Source: Mayamaea pseudoterrestris (Eukaryota > Bacillariophyta > Bacillariophyceae > Sellaphorales > Sellaphoraceae). Taken from it: 64,000 nt of DNA. This document shows positions 1-10,635 of the stretch, in pieces; position 1 is the first letter of the stretch, and the number at the start of each line of letters is the position of its first letter. The stretch covers positions 776,501 through 840,500 of the forward strand of contig BROI01000001.1 of NCBI GenBank assembly GCA_027923505.1, read 5' to 3'. A model generated the notes under the pieces. It searched no databases. It was not told the DNA's origin and saw nothing but the letters and a program-made list of their open reading frames with translations. The translations under genes were made by a program, and so were the position numbers.

Positions 1-174
1 TTTGGGTCATTTCTGATTATTATTGCCCCTCATCTATGACCAAAAGAAGCACAATCACCTAAGTTTACTCAAACATGTTAGCTATGCGTTTACTCTTCTT
101 TTTATCTAATGTATTCGCCTCGTCTGACTTTTGCATTAAGAGCCGATAACACAGCATAGCCATGGTATATTATT

Positions 175-1536
175 CTATTTATTGTCTCTTGTCTCGATGT
201 GTTGAATCACAAGCTGTCGATCTCGTTCCGTGGCTTCTCGCAACTTTAGTAAGCAAAACACGCGAGGCCTGTGAATGTTTGGATCATAGTGCGAATCAGG
301 CTGCTGCAGGAATTGCTCATGCAAGTTGTCCAGAGTGGCATAAGTTTGTTCCTGCAGTGCAAGCAGGGGGTTGGGTACATTTGACTGGTCATTCACAAAT
401 TCCACCACGTTACAAAACCTGTCCCAAGACTGCCCTCGATTTGGCTGACACATCCAAAAGATTCCTCCAACCTTTGTGCACTGTACCAAGGTCCAAAGTA
501 GCGCCCCGTGATACTCCTGAAAATGCGTGCAGTCCGAAACCAGTGTCCAGTCTGCCGCCGGAGGTCGCGACGAGTCAGGCATGTCCATTGTCCAAAGCAG
601 CTGCATGGCATGGATTCGAGTATTTCTCTCATTGTTGTTGAGCCTCCAGAGTAGCGCATTGACTTGATTGTTGCGGACGCAGTCAATGTGCCCATCCGTC
701 AAGTACAAATCTTCAATGTGACTCGACACAGTTGCGCACGTCAAGGCTGCCAAACCAGCCATTCCAACACCCAGTTCCGTCACGATTTTTACGTTCATCA
801 TGCGATCCTGCTCCTGTAGCATCACCCAGGCAAGGGTCTTTTCCGCGTCCCAGACGCAAACATTGCCAGTATTGTCAATGCCGTCGTGAAACTGGTGGCT
901 GGCAAGTTCCGTCAATGAAAGTTTCGATGCTCGTCTTCGACTCTTTTGTCGCACCAGAATGGATTGATGCGTATTGGGAAGCAGATACTCCATGATAGCG
1001 TGTGATGATGATACTTCCAACTCGGAGCGATCGACATTGATGCGCAACAGTTGTCTGTTACCATTGGTACCAGCGACCGTGATCCATTCCAAACCAAGTT
1101 TCACTAAAAGTCGACTGCTGAGTGCTGCCTGCAGCGAAACGAGACTAGATTCGTCAAATTGATGATGCGAACAATTGCTGAGCGTAAAGTCAAACGAGAC
1201 TGTGATGCTTGGTTCTTTGCCAGGGGTTTCTTCTAATAAAGCAAGTCGAACGAGGAGGGCAGACTTGATCTGCTCCGTCCAAATTTTCCAATCGCTCGCG
1301 TCTACGACGGAAAATTTTTCGACCAAGACATCTCTTGACTCTTGAGCTAATTTCTGTGCTTGAATCAAGCTGTAACCAGGAAATCGATGAATGCTGTGCG
1401 AATCGTTAGCATGCTCATTGTGGTGCGCTTGATCTTCCGCCTGCTGCCGCTGTTTGGAGGAAAGCAGAGCATCTCGTAGCAGATTCCAACGACCATGCGC
1501 TCGCGCTCGACTCTCGTGTGTAGATTTTGTCGTCAT
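175..1536 (-). CDS. CAMKMT: Calmodulin-lysine N-methyltransferase
   Basis: Predicted SAM-dependent enzyme that trimethylates a lysine of calmodulin, cytosolic. Start taken at the Met at 1536 (453 aa): from there the protein opens with an RWNLLRDAL stretch like the animal enzyme's RWRLLRQVL; 25 further in-frame residues upstream look non-conserved. The hallmark DNTGNVCVW lies near residues 221-229, followed by the SAM motif ELGVGMAG (about 254-261) and the family's TDG (about 280-282). Compared with the animal protein (about 320 aa) there are some 130 extra residues between the N-terminal motif and DNTGNVCVW, which I cannot assign. Single exon. The DNTGNVCVW and TDG motifs separate it from general METTL21-type enzymes; substrate is inferred from the family. 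Confidence 0.82.
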   Translation of the reverse strand: MTTKSTHESRARAHGRWNLLRDALLSSKQRQQAEDQAHHNEHANDSHSIHRFPGYSLIQAQKLAQESRDVLVEKFSVVDASDWKIWTEQIKSALLVRLALLEETPGKEPSITVSFDFTLSNCSHHQFDESSLVSLQAALSSRLLVKLGLEWITVAGTNGNRQLLRINVDRSELEVSSSHAIMEYLLPNTHQSILVRQKSRRRASKLSLTELASHQFHDGIDNTGNVCVWDAEKTLAWVMLQEQDRMMNVKIVTELGVGMAGLAALTCATVSSHIEDLYLTDGHIDCVRNNQVNALLWRLNNNERNTRIHAMQLLWTMDMPDSSRPPAADWTLVSDCTHFQEYHGALLWTLVQCTKVGGIFWMCQPNRGQSWDRFCNVVEFVNDQSNVPNPLLALQEQTYATLDNLHEQFLQQPDSHYDPNIHRPRVFCLLKLREATERDRQLVIQHIETRDNK

Positions 1537-1761
1537 ACTGTCTTGAGTAAGATGAAGAGTTAGAACGTTGAATGTGGTTCGTCGGCAATCGCCATGGTGA
1601 CGACGACGCACTCATCGCGCTTATCGCATCGGTTCTGAAATCAGAACCTTTCCGACAGCCAGCTATTTCTATTCGGCACGATTTGACGTTGTGTACGAGG
1701 AGGTATCATATTATTTGCAGCAAAGTTAATGTGCATGAACTCATGTATATGTTAAAATGAA

Positions 1762-3237
1762 CTAATCATGTAAAGAAATAGAAGCATCGCCAAGCTCTGC
1801 TTGTTTGCGTTTCTTCCCTACAACCTTCAAAGTTCCAACTTTACAAGCCATTGGATTCTCGCGCAGATGGGTAAACAAACAATTCAACTCGTCGCCAACT
1901 TTAGCAAGCACCTGAATGGCTTGTGACTGATTCAAAGGATCAGTAGCCATATATCCTCGGCCCGCACGATTCAGTCGGGCTAGTGCCTGAATCTGGTCCG
2001 TCGCGACGTACATTGGCCCAAGCACAACTCGTTTCAACGAGAAGTTTGCCTCCATCGCACCACGCACCAAGGGATACATCAAATGCGTTGATTCCGTCAG
2101 GTCTACTGATTTTCGGTACGTGACTTGAATCACTTCGAGCAGCGGACAGCCTGAGATGCAATCCGCCAAAGCGCGATCAAGGAGGGGAGAATATGACGAC
2201 ACATCCAGCTTTACGAAATTTATCCGCGGGCAATTGTTTAAAGCGCGAGCAATGTCAGCCATTGCGCCATCAATAGCGTTGGTATCTTCGCCCACATAAT
2301 TGCTGCGTAAAGGGTCGCAGACGAGTTTCTCCAGTCGCTCCATAGATTGCATTCCTCTTGAAAGAGCGGCCACAAAAGTAGCCACGTCTCCATTTTGAAA
2401 TAAACCATTGGATATTATGAGTTCCTTCAAATGAGAGCTCGCCATCGCGGTCGCGAGTGTTGTTGCGTCTCCGGCAATAAAATAATCAATTTCAAAGGCC
2501 TTGATTCTAGCCCTCACAATTCCTGCACAAAGTATAGTGTGAGACTCTTCAGTAAAGAAAATGCAGTGTAGCCTTAGCCGGAGTTTTGGTTTGTTATCGA
2601 CGAGCATGTTTGCAATAGCTTGGGCGATTTCTGGGTTCAACCGATCATCCCCCATTGAGGTCACACTCACGCTGCCAAGCGACGGCAAAGTTTGAAGCAC
2701 TGGAAGAAGCGTAGGTAATTGTTCAAGAGGAACCTTCAAAACAATGCACTCGAGAACACGGTGATCACGAAGGCAATCTTCAAGCATAAACGCTGCGTAA
2801 GGCGACATAAGCTCCAGCGAAGTATTTTGTGGTAGGCACCTGAGCGCACAGCCGTGCAATGATTTCCAAGTGACATAGCGAAAAACGGCTTTCTTCAAGG
2901 TCGAAATCGTCCCAAGTGTCTCGAACAAAGAGCGATAAACTGTAAATCGTCGCACTTCTTCTCGCGTTCGTGGATTTGCCTTTAAACGAGAGGAAGTTTC
3001 ATCAAGAACCAAACCCGTTATGGGTATCTTCTTTAGCGCAGCGAGAATTCGATTCATCCGATCGTTATCCAGTTCCAGGTACCAATCCACAGAATAATCG
3101 TCTATCTCTAGTGAGATCTCTTGGTTCGGAGGCGGCGTCTGACTCACAGTACTGGCGCTTTGGAGTATGCTCAGAAATATGTCGCAACTTACTCCTGCTT
3201 GCCAATCAATCCACTCAAGCCGTATGTGTCTAGACAT
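1762..3237 (-). CDS. LRR/RNI-like protein with LNRAG C-terminal motif
   Basis: 491 aa, single exon, no signal peptide or membrane segment. The body is a series of irregular leucine-rich segments like the ribonuclease-inhibitor fold (for example residues 'LKELIISNGLFQNGDVATF'). The C-terminal part carries LNRAGRG followed by a D-L-x-CLF-x-x-LR-x-NP-x-x-C pattern, which is shared with the LRR gene at 19658-20905, so the two are paralogues. I recall LRR proteins ending in LNRAGR as an expanded, uncharacterised family in diatoms. Probable protein-protein interaction scaffold; no catalytic motif seen and no specific function can be given. A short basic tail (VGKKRKQ) could be a nuclear localisation signal. 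Confidence 0.75.
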   Translation of the reverse strand: MSRHIRLEWIDWQAGVSCDIFLSILQSASTVSQTPPPNQEISLEIDDYSVDWYLELDNDRMNRILAALKKIPITGLVLDETSSRLKANPRTREEVRRFTVYRSLFETLGTISTLKKAVFRYVTWKSLHGCALRCLPQNTSLELMSPYAAFMLEDCLRDHRVLECIVLKVPLEQLPTLLPVLQTLPSLGSVSVTSMGDDRLNPEIAQAIANMLVDNKPKLRLRLHCIFFTEESHTILCAGIVRARIKAFEIDYFIAGDATTLATAMASSHLKELIISNGLFQNGDVATFVAALSRGMQSMERLEKLVCDPLRSNYVGEDTNAIDGAMADIARALNNCPRINFVKLDVSSYSPLLDRALADCISGCPLLEVIQVTYRKSVDLTESTHLMYPLVRGAMEANFSLKRVVLGPMYVATDQIQALARLNRAGRGYMATDPLNQSQAIQVLAKVGDELNCLFTHLRENPMACKVGTLKVVGKKRKQAELGDASISLHD

Positions 3238-3730
3238 TTTCGATCCAAATGAATATTAGAAAATCTGGAAACAGTGAGAGTTTCACAAAGTACGCGTCGC
3301 GAGTGGCAGCGAACTTTTACTACTACCGGTATAATGTGTTCCGCCTGTTTGCTAGCTGTGGCAGAAAGCTCTGCTGACTGATGACCTAAAGCGGTGTCTC
3401 CGTCCTTGCTATACAAAAATACTCGCGGTTCACGTCTTTCGAAATAATTCGGTTGACAGTGAACTGCTTCAATGATCCTTTACTTTATGAATGCAATGGA
3501 GCAACACAGCAACGGCTTTTATGGTCCTCTGCCACATGCCACATGGTGTTATCTTCGCCAGCCCGCTGTGAGCTTTTCCGGTGAATCGAGTACCGATACG
3601 ATGTATACTAACCCATTTACCGCCTATGGTAAAGCGTCAAGAGAGCCACGCCCGTAATCTAAACAACCCTATTACTGTAACATTCCAATTGCTGATATGT
3701 ATCATTAATGCGTGCGTCAAGCTCAAATAC
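3238..3730. other. Intergenic region upstream of LRR gene
   Basis: No convincing gene. It is the promoter side of the minus-strand LRR gene. The palindrome TACCGGTA occurs at 3324-3331, about 90 bp upstream of that start. Short ORFs here have no recognisable features. Confidence 0.6.
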
Positions 3731-5776
3731 TCACGGCCTGTGTAAGAGCAATCGATTTGGATCTTTCATAGTGACAGCTCGTTTCAAGCATAATCCGCCG
3801 CCAATCGCCAAAACCAGCAAACTCGAGCCACCTATATGAGCGTATAACAACCCTGGGAGCAAGATGCCATAAACAAACAACGGCGCGCAGAGGTAAGCAC
3901 GGAAAATGTCATCCACGGCGTACTGCTTCATGGTCCCAATGAACAAGACGCGCATGCATCGTACACCGTCGTCAGTTTCCTGAAAATGCGAGTATTCGTT
4001 TACGAAGGACGCGATCAGCTCATACAGAAGAAACCAAAACAGCATGCTTTGGAGCGTTCGTGCCCGCCATGCGGCAATCTCGAACCAGTAAGTGGCAACG
4101 TGGGTAAGCGCAATGAAGTGCGAGTGCATTGGGTGCACGAGGACAAAAACCTTGTAGCTGTGGACAATGGTTGTCCACATTGAGTCTGGCGAAAATAATC
4201 CGTCGTTATGCGTGCTCTGCCACTTGTATACTGCGACCAAACAGAGGTACCCAAACACACTCCAAAGTTGATTGCATTCCTTGTTTCCAACAGACAAGTA
4301 TTTGAGCAGGAGTAACACAATGAAAAGACCAGTCGCCCACGGCCAGTCGACTCGGGCCATGACATTGCGCCAATGCGGCTCTCGGTATTGGCCGATTGCC
4401 TGTTTGACGGGTGCACTTGCATTGCGGTCGGTGGCAATGCATTGCAGAGGATGCTTGGCAACGTGTCGAGTTTGTGCAATGCATTTCGCCGCGTCGCTTG
4501 TCGCCAAGTCACGGCATAAATCAGTCGGGGAAGCATGTGCTCTTTGTCGTGCTTGCCGCCAATCCGCTACATTCCTATCGGCTGACCACCACTGGCCGAC
4601 ACTTGCTGCAAGCTCGACGCACGATCGATCGTTAATGACTGATTCCACAAACTCTGGTGTCGGATTCGTCACATTTTCATGTAAAAATGCGTAAAGCAAG
4701 GCGTCCGCAACCACTGGTTCCATCTCCACTCCACAAGAAGTGCTTGTAAATGTGACTTCTGAAAAATATACTGTTTCGTCAAAATCAGACGCATACACAT
4801 CAAGTCGAATCACTCCTGGAATGTGGCGACCGAGTTCAGCAACGCTTTGCAGCATATTACTCCATGACTTTGGCGGTTGCTTTGGTGGATTTAAACACGG
4901 CAGCAAACCTTGCGCCATTTGGAGAGGTTGAAAGCGAGTCGAGTAGTAGGATCCATATTCTCCGCACCGAAGGCAGACAAACAAGACTTGCCCATTGACC
5001 ATCCACCAGTGCCACTCCTGGAGCGAGTCGAGTGGCAAATGTTTCTCCAGTATAATTCGTTTCGGAATGTATTCATACTGCGTTTGTCGTCCCTTGGTTT
5101 TGGCTTCATACTGCTTGTTGGAGTGCATGTGATGCACACTGTAGCGCATGTTTTTGAGCATGATTGCGTAGGCGGCTGGAAGCTGAGCGTTTGTCGCCGG
5201 GTGACGGCACTTTTTGAAGCAAGAGTAGCGAGACCCATTCACGACGCGAGCAACTGCTCCCGATGTGTGTGCCGGCTTGATGATGTAGTTGCTTGGAAGA
5301 TGCTTGGCGTGTTCCTGCAGATCGGCGTCCTCGAGCTGTCTCAAGGTTGTCGCGTTGAACAGTGCAAGGGTTCTAGGGATTCTTATGCCAGATATATTCA
5401 AAGCTCGAAGCAACGTCTTGGTTTGTACCTTATCGGCCCATGGAGCGTGTAGCTTGCCCCAGGTGCTGTTGTATAGATACTTTGAGCGACATTCCTCAGT
5501 GTACGTTCTGTTGCCCGGAATCATGAGTTGTCCTCGAAGCTCCTGGAAGTCATTGCTAGTATCCATACCATGAATAAGTGTTGGTCCATTTACCTCTCGT
5601 AGATTGTTCATACGTTCTTGCGAAATAACGCTCTGGCGTCGACTGCTGCGAAAGACGGTCCACGTAACCGATAACCACGTGACGGCTAAAAGCAATAGCA
5701 TGCTCAAGGAAACCCATAATTTTCTATGCCTGGCGAGCAGGCGGCGTTGGCGAGCATATCTTGATCGAATCGTCAT
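3731..5776 (-). CDS. TupA-like ATP-grasp membrane protein
   Basis: 681 aa, single exon. A short basic N-terminus and one hydrophobic segment (about 21-42) make a type II signal anchor. The lumenal part (about 100-390) resembles TupA-type ATP-grasp domains: WADKVQTK, IPRTLALF, YIIKPAHTSG, a Glu-rich IILEKHLP, LDVYASDF and the metal/ATP-site stretch YFSEVTFTS. TupA enzymes ligate amino acids to sugars in teichuronopeptide synthesis, and eukaryotic copies are placed in the Golgi glycan group by inference only. Several N-x-S/T sequons are present. Residues about 490-675 contain five or six hydrophobic helices (LFIVLLLLKYL, MLFWFLLYELI, LLVLAIGGG), a membrane tail not found in the bacterial enzyme. 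Substrate unknown. Confidence 0.72.
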   Translation of the reverse strand: MTIRSRYARQRRLLARHRKLWVSLSMLLLLAVTWLSVTWTVFRSSRRQSVISQERMNNLREVNGPTLIHGMDTSNDFQELRGQLMIPGNRTYTEECRSKYLYNSTWGKLHAPWADKVQTKTLLRALNISGIRIPRTLALFNATTLRQLEDADLQEHAKHLPSNYIIKPAHTSGAVARVVNGSRYSCFKKCRHPATNAQLPAAYAIMLKNMRYSVHHMHSNKQYEAKTKGRQTQYEYIPKRIILEKHLPLDSLQEWHWWMVNGQVLFVCLRCGEYGSYYSTRFQPLQMAQGLLPCLNPPKQPPKSWSNMLQSVAELGRHIPGVIRLDVYASDFDETVYFSEVTFTSTSCGVEMEPVVADALLYAFLHENVTNPTPEFVESVINDRSCVELAASVGQWWSADRNVADWRQARQRAHASPTDLCRDLATSDAAKCIAQTRHVAKHPLQCIATDRNASAPVKQAIGQYREPHWRNVMARVDWPWATGLFIVLLLLKYLSVGNKECNQLWSVFGYLCLVAVYKWQSTHNDGLFSPDSMWTTIVHSYKVFVLVHPMHSHFIALTHVATYWFEIAAWRARTLQSMLFWFLLYELIASFVNEYSHFQETDDGVRCMRVLFIGTMKQYAVDDIFRAYLCAPLFVYGILLPGLLYAHIGGSSLLVLAIGGGLCLKRAVTMKDPNRLLLHRP

Positions 5777-6103
5777 GGTCGTAAGCTGTTATAATTGTAT
5801 CCTTTGCTCATGCAAATGGAGCGTGTTGCGAGATTGAGCTTGTGAGACGGCAAACGCCTCCTTGACTCTTCCGTTCACAAGTTTACTTGAACGCAAAGCG
5901 AAAGTGAAAATGTCAAAGAAGCTTTTGACTCATTTGCTCGGCCCGGGGGCATATTAAAAGTTTTGGCACGACCCATTATGAAAAGATGTTTGGAGTGAGT
6001 GACTGTTGGTCGACATACTCCCTCTTTCGTCGTACTCACATTTTAGAGCATGTGAAATTTTAGTTTCCATAAAGCTCATACGAGTACCAATCTACTTAAT
6101 ATG
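5777..6103. other. Intergenic, upstream of ATP-grasp gene
   Basis: No gene seen. It lies upstream of the minus-strand ATP-grasp gene and downstream of the SGNH-like gene's stop. No clear promoter element recognised. Confidence 0.5.
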
Positions 6104-7141
6104 TTATGCAAGAAGTTCATACAGTTTTTCAATGACATCCCATGCCACAAGGTCAGGATGCCCGCCTTTTCGGCCCGTGCATCGATGCATGTCGGCCGGG
6201 TTGCGACCACCCTTGACAGCCACGTTTAAACACTCGCCCACTCCAGTCGATTCATCCGAGCCGCATTCTTCTCCAAGCGCCATAATGTGTTTGCGAGCGT
6301 CCACAATGCGAATGTTGGTTCGATTCTCCGTGCGCTTCAAGTTTTCGGCCGTCCGACGAGCATTTTCCTTCACGTCTTGCCCATAGGCGGCAAACATTGG
6401 AACGGCGACAATGGGACCAGTGTACACTTGCGACAAGCGCTCAACGGTTGGTGTAGTAAAGCTAGAGTCAAATAGTTCGGGGTGGTCCTTGGAAAAGTTG
6501 GCAAGAGACCTGCCAAAGTTTGATTGAGTTTCAATGGTGTTGATTCTTCCCATAACAACCGCGTCAAACGATGACAATGAACGTCCCAGCATGCGTTCAA
6601 TTGTTTGAGCCCATTGTTCCTTGTGGTATACAAAGGGTGAGTTGGATAACACAACCATAGTGGCATTGTTTTTGTAGCGCCAAGTGCTTGGAGCATTCTT
6701 TGACCCGCCGAACAAGTCCAAATGGTCCTTGCTAGACGCCAGCTGGCTGTAGTACTGGCAGCGCATGGCGCTGTAGGTTTGTCGCGTATGAGAGTTGCCA
6801 AGCACAAAGACTGATACATTTGGTGGCAGCGGATACTGCCGACGGCCCCACGTTGAATCATTCTTGGCATGTGCGTACTCCCAGAGTCGATTGGTAAAGT
6901 TGTCATAGGCCGGTCCGGCACATTTGTATCCCTTGACTTCCTTTGAGGTATTGGAAAAGGATGATTGGCAAAAATGAAGATTATTGTTTGTTTCTTCTGC
7001 TACTGCTGCCGTCGAGTGGAGAGTATCGGTGCTCAAATTGTCGAGCAGAGGCCGGATGAGTGGATAGTTGAAGACTGCGGTCGCCGCTAAAAAAGCGACG
7101 GCAAGAATCAAAACAAAGCAGAGATAGAAAACTCTGTTCAT
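6104..7141 (-). CDS. Type II membrane protein with SGNH-hydrolase-like domain
   Basis: 345 aa, single exon. Residues about 4-24 form a signal anchor, with a lumenal domain rich in N-x-S/T sequons. VFVLGNSHTRQ (about 112-121) has the look of SGNH block I, with GNS in place of GDS, and the C-terminal GGHPDLVAWD supplies the D-x-x-H-like block V in altered order (H before D). These features recall the sugar O-acetyltransferase/esterase group (PC-esterase, TBL-like), which acts on glycans in the Golgi. Assignment rests on the two short blocks only; it could be a lineage-specific protein of unknown activity. Its neighbour on the same strand is another predicted type II Golgi-like enzyme. Confidence 0.55.
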   Translation of the reverse strand: MNRVFYLCFVLILAVAFLAATAVFNYPLIRPLLDNLSTDTLHSTAAVAEETNNNLHFCQSSFSNTSKEVKGYKCAGPAYDNFTNRLWEYAHAKNDSTWGRRQYPLPPNVSVFVLGNSHTRQTYSAMRCQYYSQLASSKDHLDLFGGSKNAPSTWRYKNNATMVVLSNSPFVYHKEQWAQTIERMLGRSLSSFDAVVMGRINTIETQSNFGRSLANFSKDHPELFDSSFTTPTVERLSQVYTGPIVAVPMFAAYGQDVKENARRTAENLKRTENRTNIRIVDARKHIMALGEECGSDESTGVGECLNVAVKGGRNPADMHRCTGRKGGHPDLVAWDVIEKLYELLA

Positions 7142-7628
7142 TGTAGCTGTTGTAAAGTTGAGCGATTTGTTGATCTATTTCGGTTGGTTAGATGCAAGAA
7201 GGCAATCCGCTTGAATACGAGTCGTCTCAGTCCTAATAGCAGCCTGCTACTCTTCTACTTTTGTTTGATGCTCAGTGTTTTTCTACCATGGAAGTGATCA
7301 AGGTCGCCAATGGGTGTCTTGAAGCGGCTAATGCCGCATTTCGATGGAACTACGAGGCATGTGGGCAAAGTAGGAAGTCAAGGTCCATTTTGGACAGGCG
7401 AAAGGATCCGATCCGTCATCGCGCCGTTTCAAGCGAAATATTGAATACTGAATACTCCAGCGAAGCGTGACGTTTTCGGTCGTGTCAACTTTTCGACTCC
7501 TTTGCCAATCATGCTACGACATGCATTCGCAGCCACCGAATGTCACGCCTCGTTCCATTGCGATGCAAATCTGCACACCACACCCATCGATAACATCTAT
7601 CCAAGCCTTACAATAGTCTTTTTCAAAC
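7142..7628. promoter_or_regulatory. Divergent intergenic region SGNH-like / PWP2
   Basis: Shared upstream region of a minus-strand gene starting at 7141 and PWP2 starting at 7629. Short ORFs here look non-coding. No specific element recognised. Confidence 0.5.
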
Positions 7629-10582
7629 ATGAAATTCAACTACAAACTAAAACGCCTATGTGGCGCCTACTATGGACATCCGGTGGCACAAAAGTGGAGC
7701 GGCTCCAATCTGTGTTACGATTCAACTGGCAATCTTCTAATTTCATCCGTCAGCAATCGCATTCAAATACTTGATCTCAAGTCGCAAACAACCAAAACTC
7801 TACCTGTGGAAGCACGATCCAATATCTCATGCATTGCACTATCGCCAGATGATTCACTGCTCATGGTGGTCGACGTTCAGAATCACGCCATGCTGATACA
7901 CTTTGCGCGTGGCATTGTGTTGCATCGCATGGCGTTCAAGCAGCGCGTCCGCCGAGTAATTTTTTCACCAAACAACAAGTACATTGCCGTGACGGTTGGA
8001 AAGCAGCTGCAGGTTTGGTGCTCGCTGATGGCTTCGGCTGTCCGCGAGTTTGCGCCGCTCGTGCTGCATCGCACCTACACGGGTCCGTCGGATCAATTGA
8101 CGTGCGTTTCGTGGAGCGCGGATGCCACCGTCTTGGTGGGAGGGAGTCGGGATGGAACGCTGCGAGTCTGGACGCTGCAAACGACCAAAGACTTTCAACC
8201 AGTCACGCTGGCGGGTCACAAGCGACCAGTCGTGGGAGCATTCTTTGGTAGTGGTGATACTTGTGTTCACAGTGTAAGCGAGGACGGCGCCATGGTCACT
8301 TGGGAATACAAGAAGACGAACAAGACCATTGCGGATAACAACGCTGTTAATGACGATCAGGATGAAGAAATGGCAGATGGCGACGATGCAGTCAACTTTT
8401 TCGCAGGCGGAGACCTTTCTAGTTGTCAAAATCAGCGGCATGCATCCGACCTGGACTTGGCGCATACGCTGGTTGGCGCCACATGGAAGGTCAAGGTTCG
8501 ACACTACTTTCACCAGGATCGAGCTACAGTTTCGTCGTGTCACTTCTGCGTCAGTCAACAACTACTTGCAGTAGGATTTTCGACTGGTGTTTTTGGCTTG
8601 TATGAATTACCCGAATGTTCCAACATTCACACGCTATCCGTCGGAAATGGACAATTTGTCAAGGCCTGCGTCTTAAATAGTATGGGCGAGTGGCTCGCAC
8701 TTGGTTGTCCAGCCTCGCAGCAGCTATTGGTGTGGGAATGGCGGTCGGAAACTTACGTTTTGAAGCAACGCGGACACGCCTATGGCATGCGCTGCATGGC
8801 GTACAGTCCCGATGGAATTGTTGTTTGCACTGGTGGAGAGGATGGCCGCGTCAAGCTTTGGAACGCAACATCAGGCTTTTGCTATGTGACACTTGAAAAG
8901 ACGCACACGGCGGCCGTCACGGGCGTTGTGTTTGCCAATCCAAGCGTTGTACTGTCGGCGAGTTTGGATGGAACAGTGCGAGCGCATGACATGCATCGGT
9001 ATCGGACGTTTCGAACATTGACGACGCCGACACCTGTGCAATTTTTGAATGTTGCAGTGGATCCTAGTGGAGAAATTGTCTTGGCAGGTTCGACGGATCC
9101 CTTTCACATTTACTCGTGGAACCTGCAAACGGGTAAGTTGCTTGATGTTTTCACGGGGCATGCTGGGCCTGTGAGTGCGTTGGCTTTTCAGCCCAACGGA
9201 GGCATGCTATTCAGTGCATCATGGGACGGCACTGTAAAGGTTTGGGACATGTACAAGGACAAGGTTCCCATGGAGAGTCTCCAACACACATCTGACGTCG
9301 TTTGCGTGAGTTGTCGACCGGATGGCAAGGAAATTTGCGCGGGCACAATAGGAGGTCTACTGAGTTTTTGGAATGTGGAGCATTCCAAGCTCAAGTTTGA
9401 GATTGATGGTCGACGAGACATTGCAGGTGGACGCAAAATGAATGATCGCATGACGGCCGACAATAATGCTGCATCGCGCTACTTTACGTCCGTCTGCTAC
9501 TCGGCGGATGGTTCCTGCGTGATCGCCGGAGGTAACTCCAAGTATGTGTGCATCTACGAAGTGTCACAGCAGATCTTGCTTAAGAAGTTTCAGGTCACAT
9601 TCAATCGGAGCCTTGATGGCGTTCTTGACGAGGTAAGGCTTTGCAAGGTGTCGAATTTGCAGTCAAGTATCTATTTCGAACACGATGATGATGAACTTCC
9701 CATAAACGTTTGCAGTATCCGCTGACGGGCACCGTCCCCTGGGGCAAAACAACTTCCTTGGATGTCTGAGTGTTTTCTTTTTCATTTGTCTTTTCACCGG
9801 CACTTTTTTCCTTAGACTAATCCTCGCTTTTCGTCTTTTGTCTTTAGCTTAACTCTAAGAACCTTGTGGATGGTGTGCCTGTGGACGAGGAAGAGGATTC
9901 GGCAGATGAAACGACTTATAATGCGCTTGCCCTCCCCGGGGCTCGTCGCGGCGACGATGGCTCACGAAAGTCACGTGTTGAAGTTCTCACCTCGCAAGTG
10001 GCATTTGCCTCGACCGGCAGGGAATGGGCTGCTGTTTCTGGTGAAGGCCTTCACGTATACTCTTTGGACGATGACATGATCTTTGATCCAATATCGCTGA
10101 CAGAGGACATAACTCCTGCTGCGGTGGAAGTCAAATTGGCAAGCGGCGAATACACGGCTGCCCTGAAGATGGCCATTCACCTCAATGAGTTTGGATTGGT
10201 GAAGCAAGTACTTGAGGATACGCCCTATGACTCCATTCCACACGTAGTTCGATCCCTTCGCGTCGCACTTCCAAATCTTGCACGCTTGATGCAGTTTATC
10301 GCTACAATTGCCAGCGACTCGCCTCACGTTGAATTCTACTTGCAATGGTGCTTGGAAATATTGCAGACGCATGGCATGACCATGGATCGAAATCGTTCCA
10401 TATTCATGCGTTCCTTTCGGGCCATGCACAAGGCTATACAAACGAGGCATGATGAACTAAAGTCAATATTGAACGACAACAAGTACACTTTGGAGTTTGT
10501 TGACGATCATGCCAAGCTCGTTAACGCTCAGCGGGAAGAGGAGGCTGCTCGCGAAGCTACATTACAATTAAGCGAGTCATAA
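7629..10582 (+). CDS. PWP2: PWP2, WD40 component of the SSU processome (UTP-B)
   Basis: Nucleolar WD-repeat protein needed for U3 snoRNP-guided processing of pre-18S rRNA. Two exons: 7629-9632 and 9848-10582, joined in phase 0 (donor GAG|GTAAGG, acceptor TTTAG|CTTAAC), giving 912 aa against about 919 in human. Starts MKFNYKLKRLCGAYY, like MKFAYRFSNLLGTVY of PWP2. The first 650 residues hold the tandem WD40 propellers with repeated GHxxPV...W endings (for example FTGHAGPVSALAF, WDGTVKVWD). The second exon carries the family-specific C-terminus, including YSLDDDMIFDPISL and VEFYLQWCLEILQTHG. An acidic insert (DDQDEEMADGDD) lies near residue 240. Unspliced reading would stop at 9725, just after the conserved part ends. 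Confidence 0.95.
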
Positions 10583-10635
10583 AATTTTCCATGTCCAATT
10601 ACCATATGAAATTACAATGATTGCTATCTATTATA

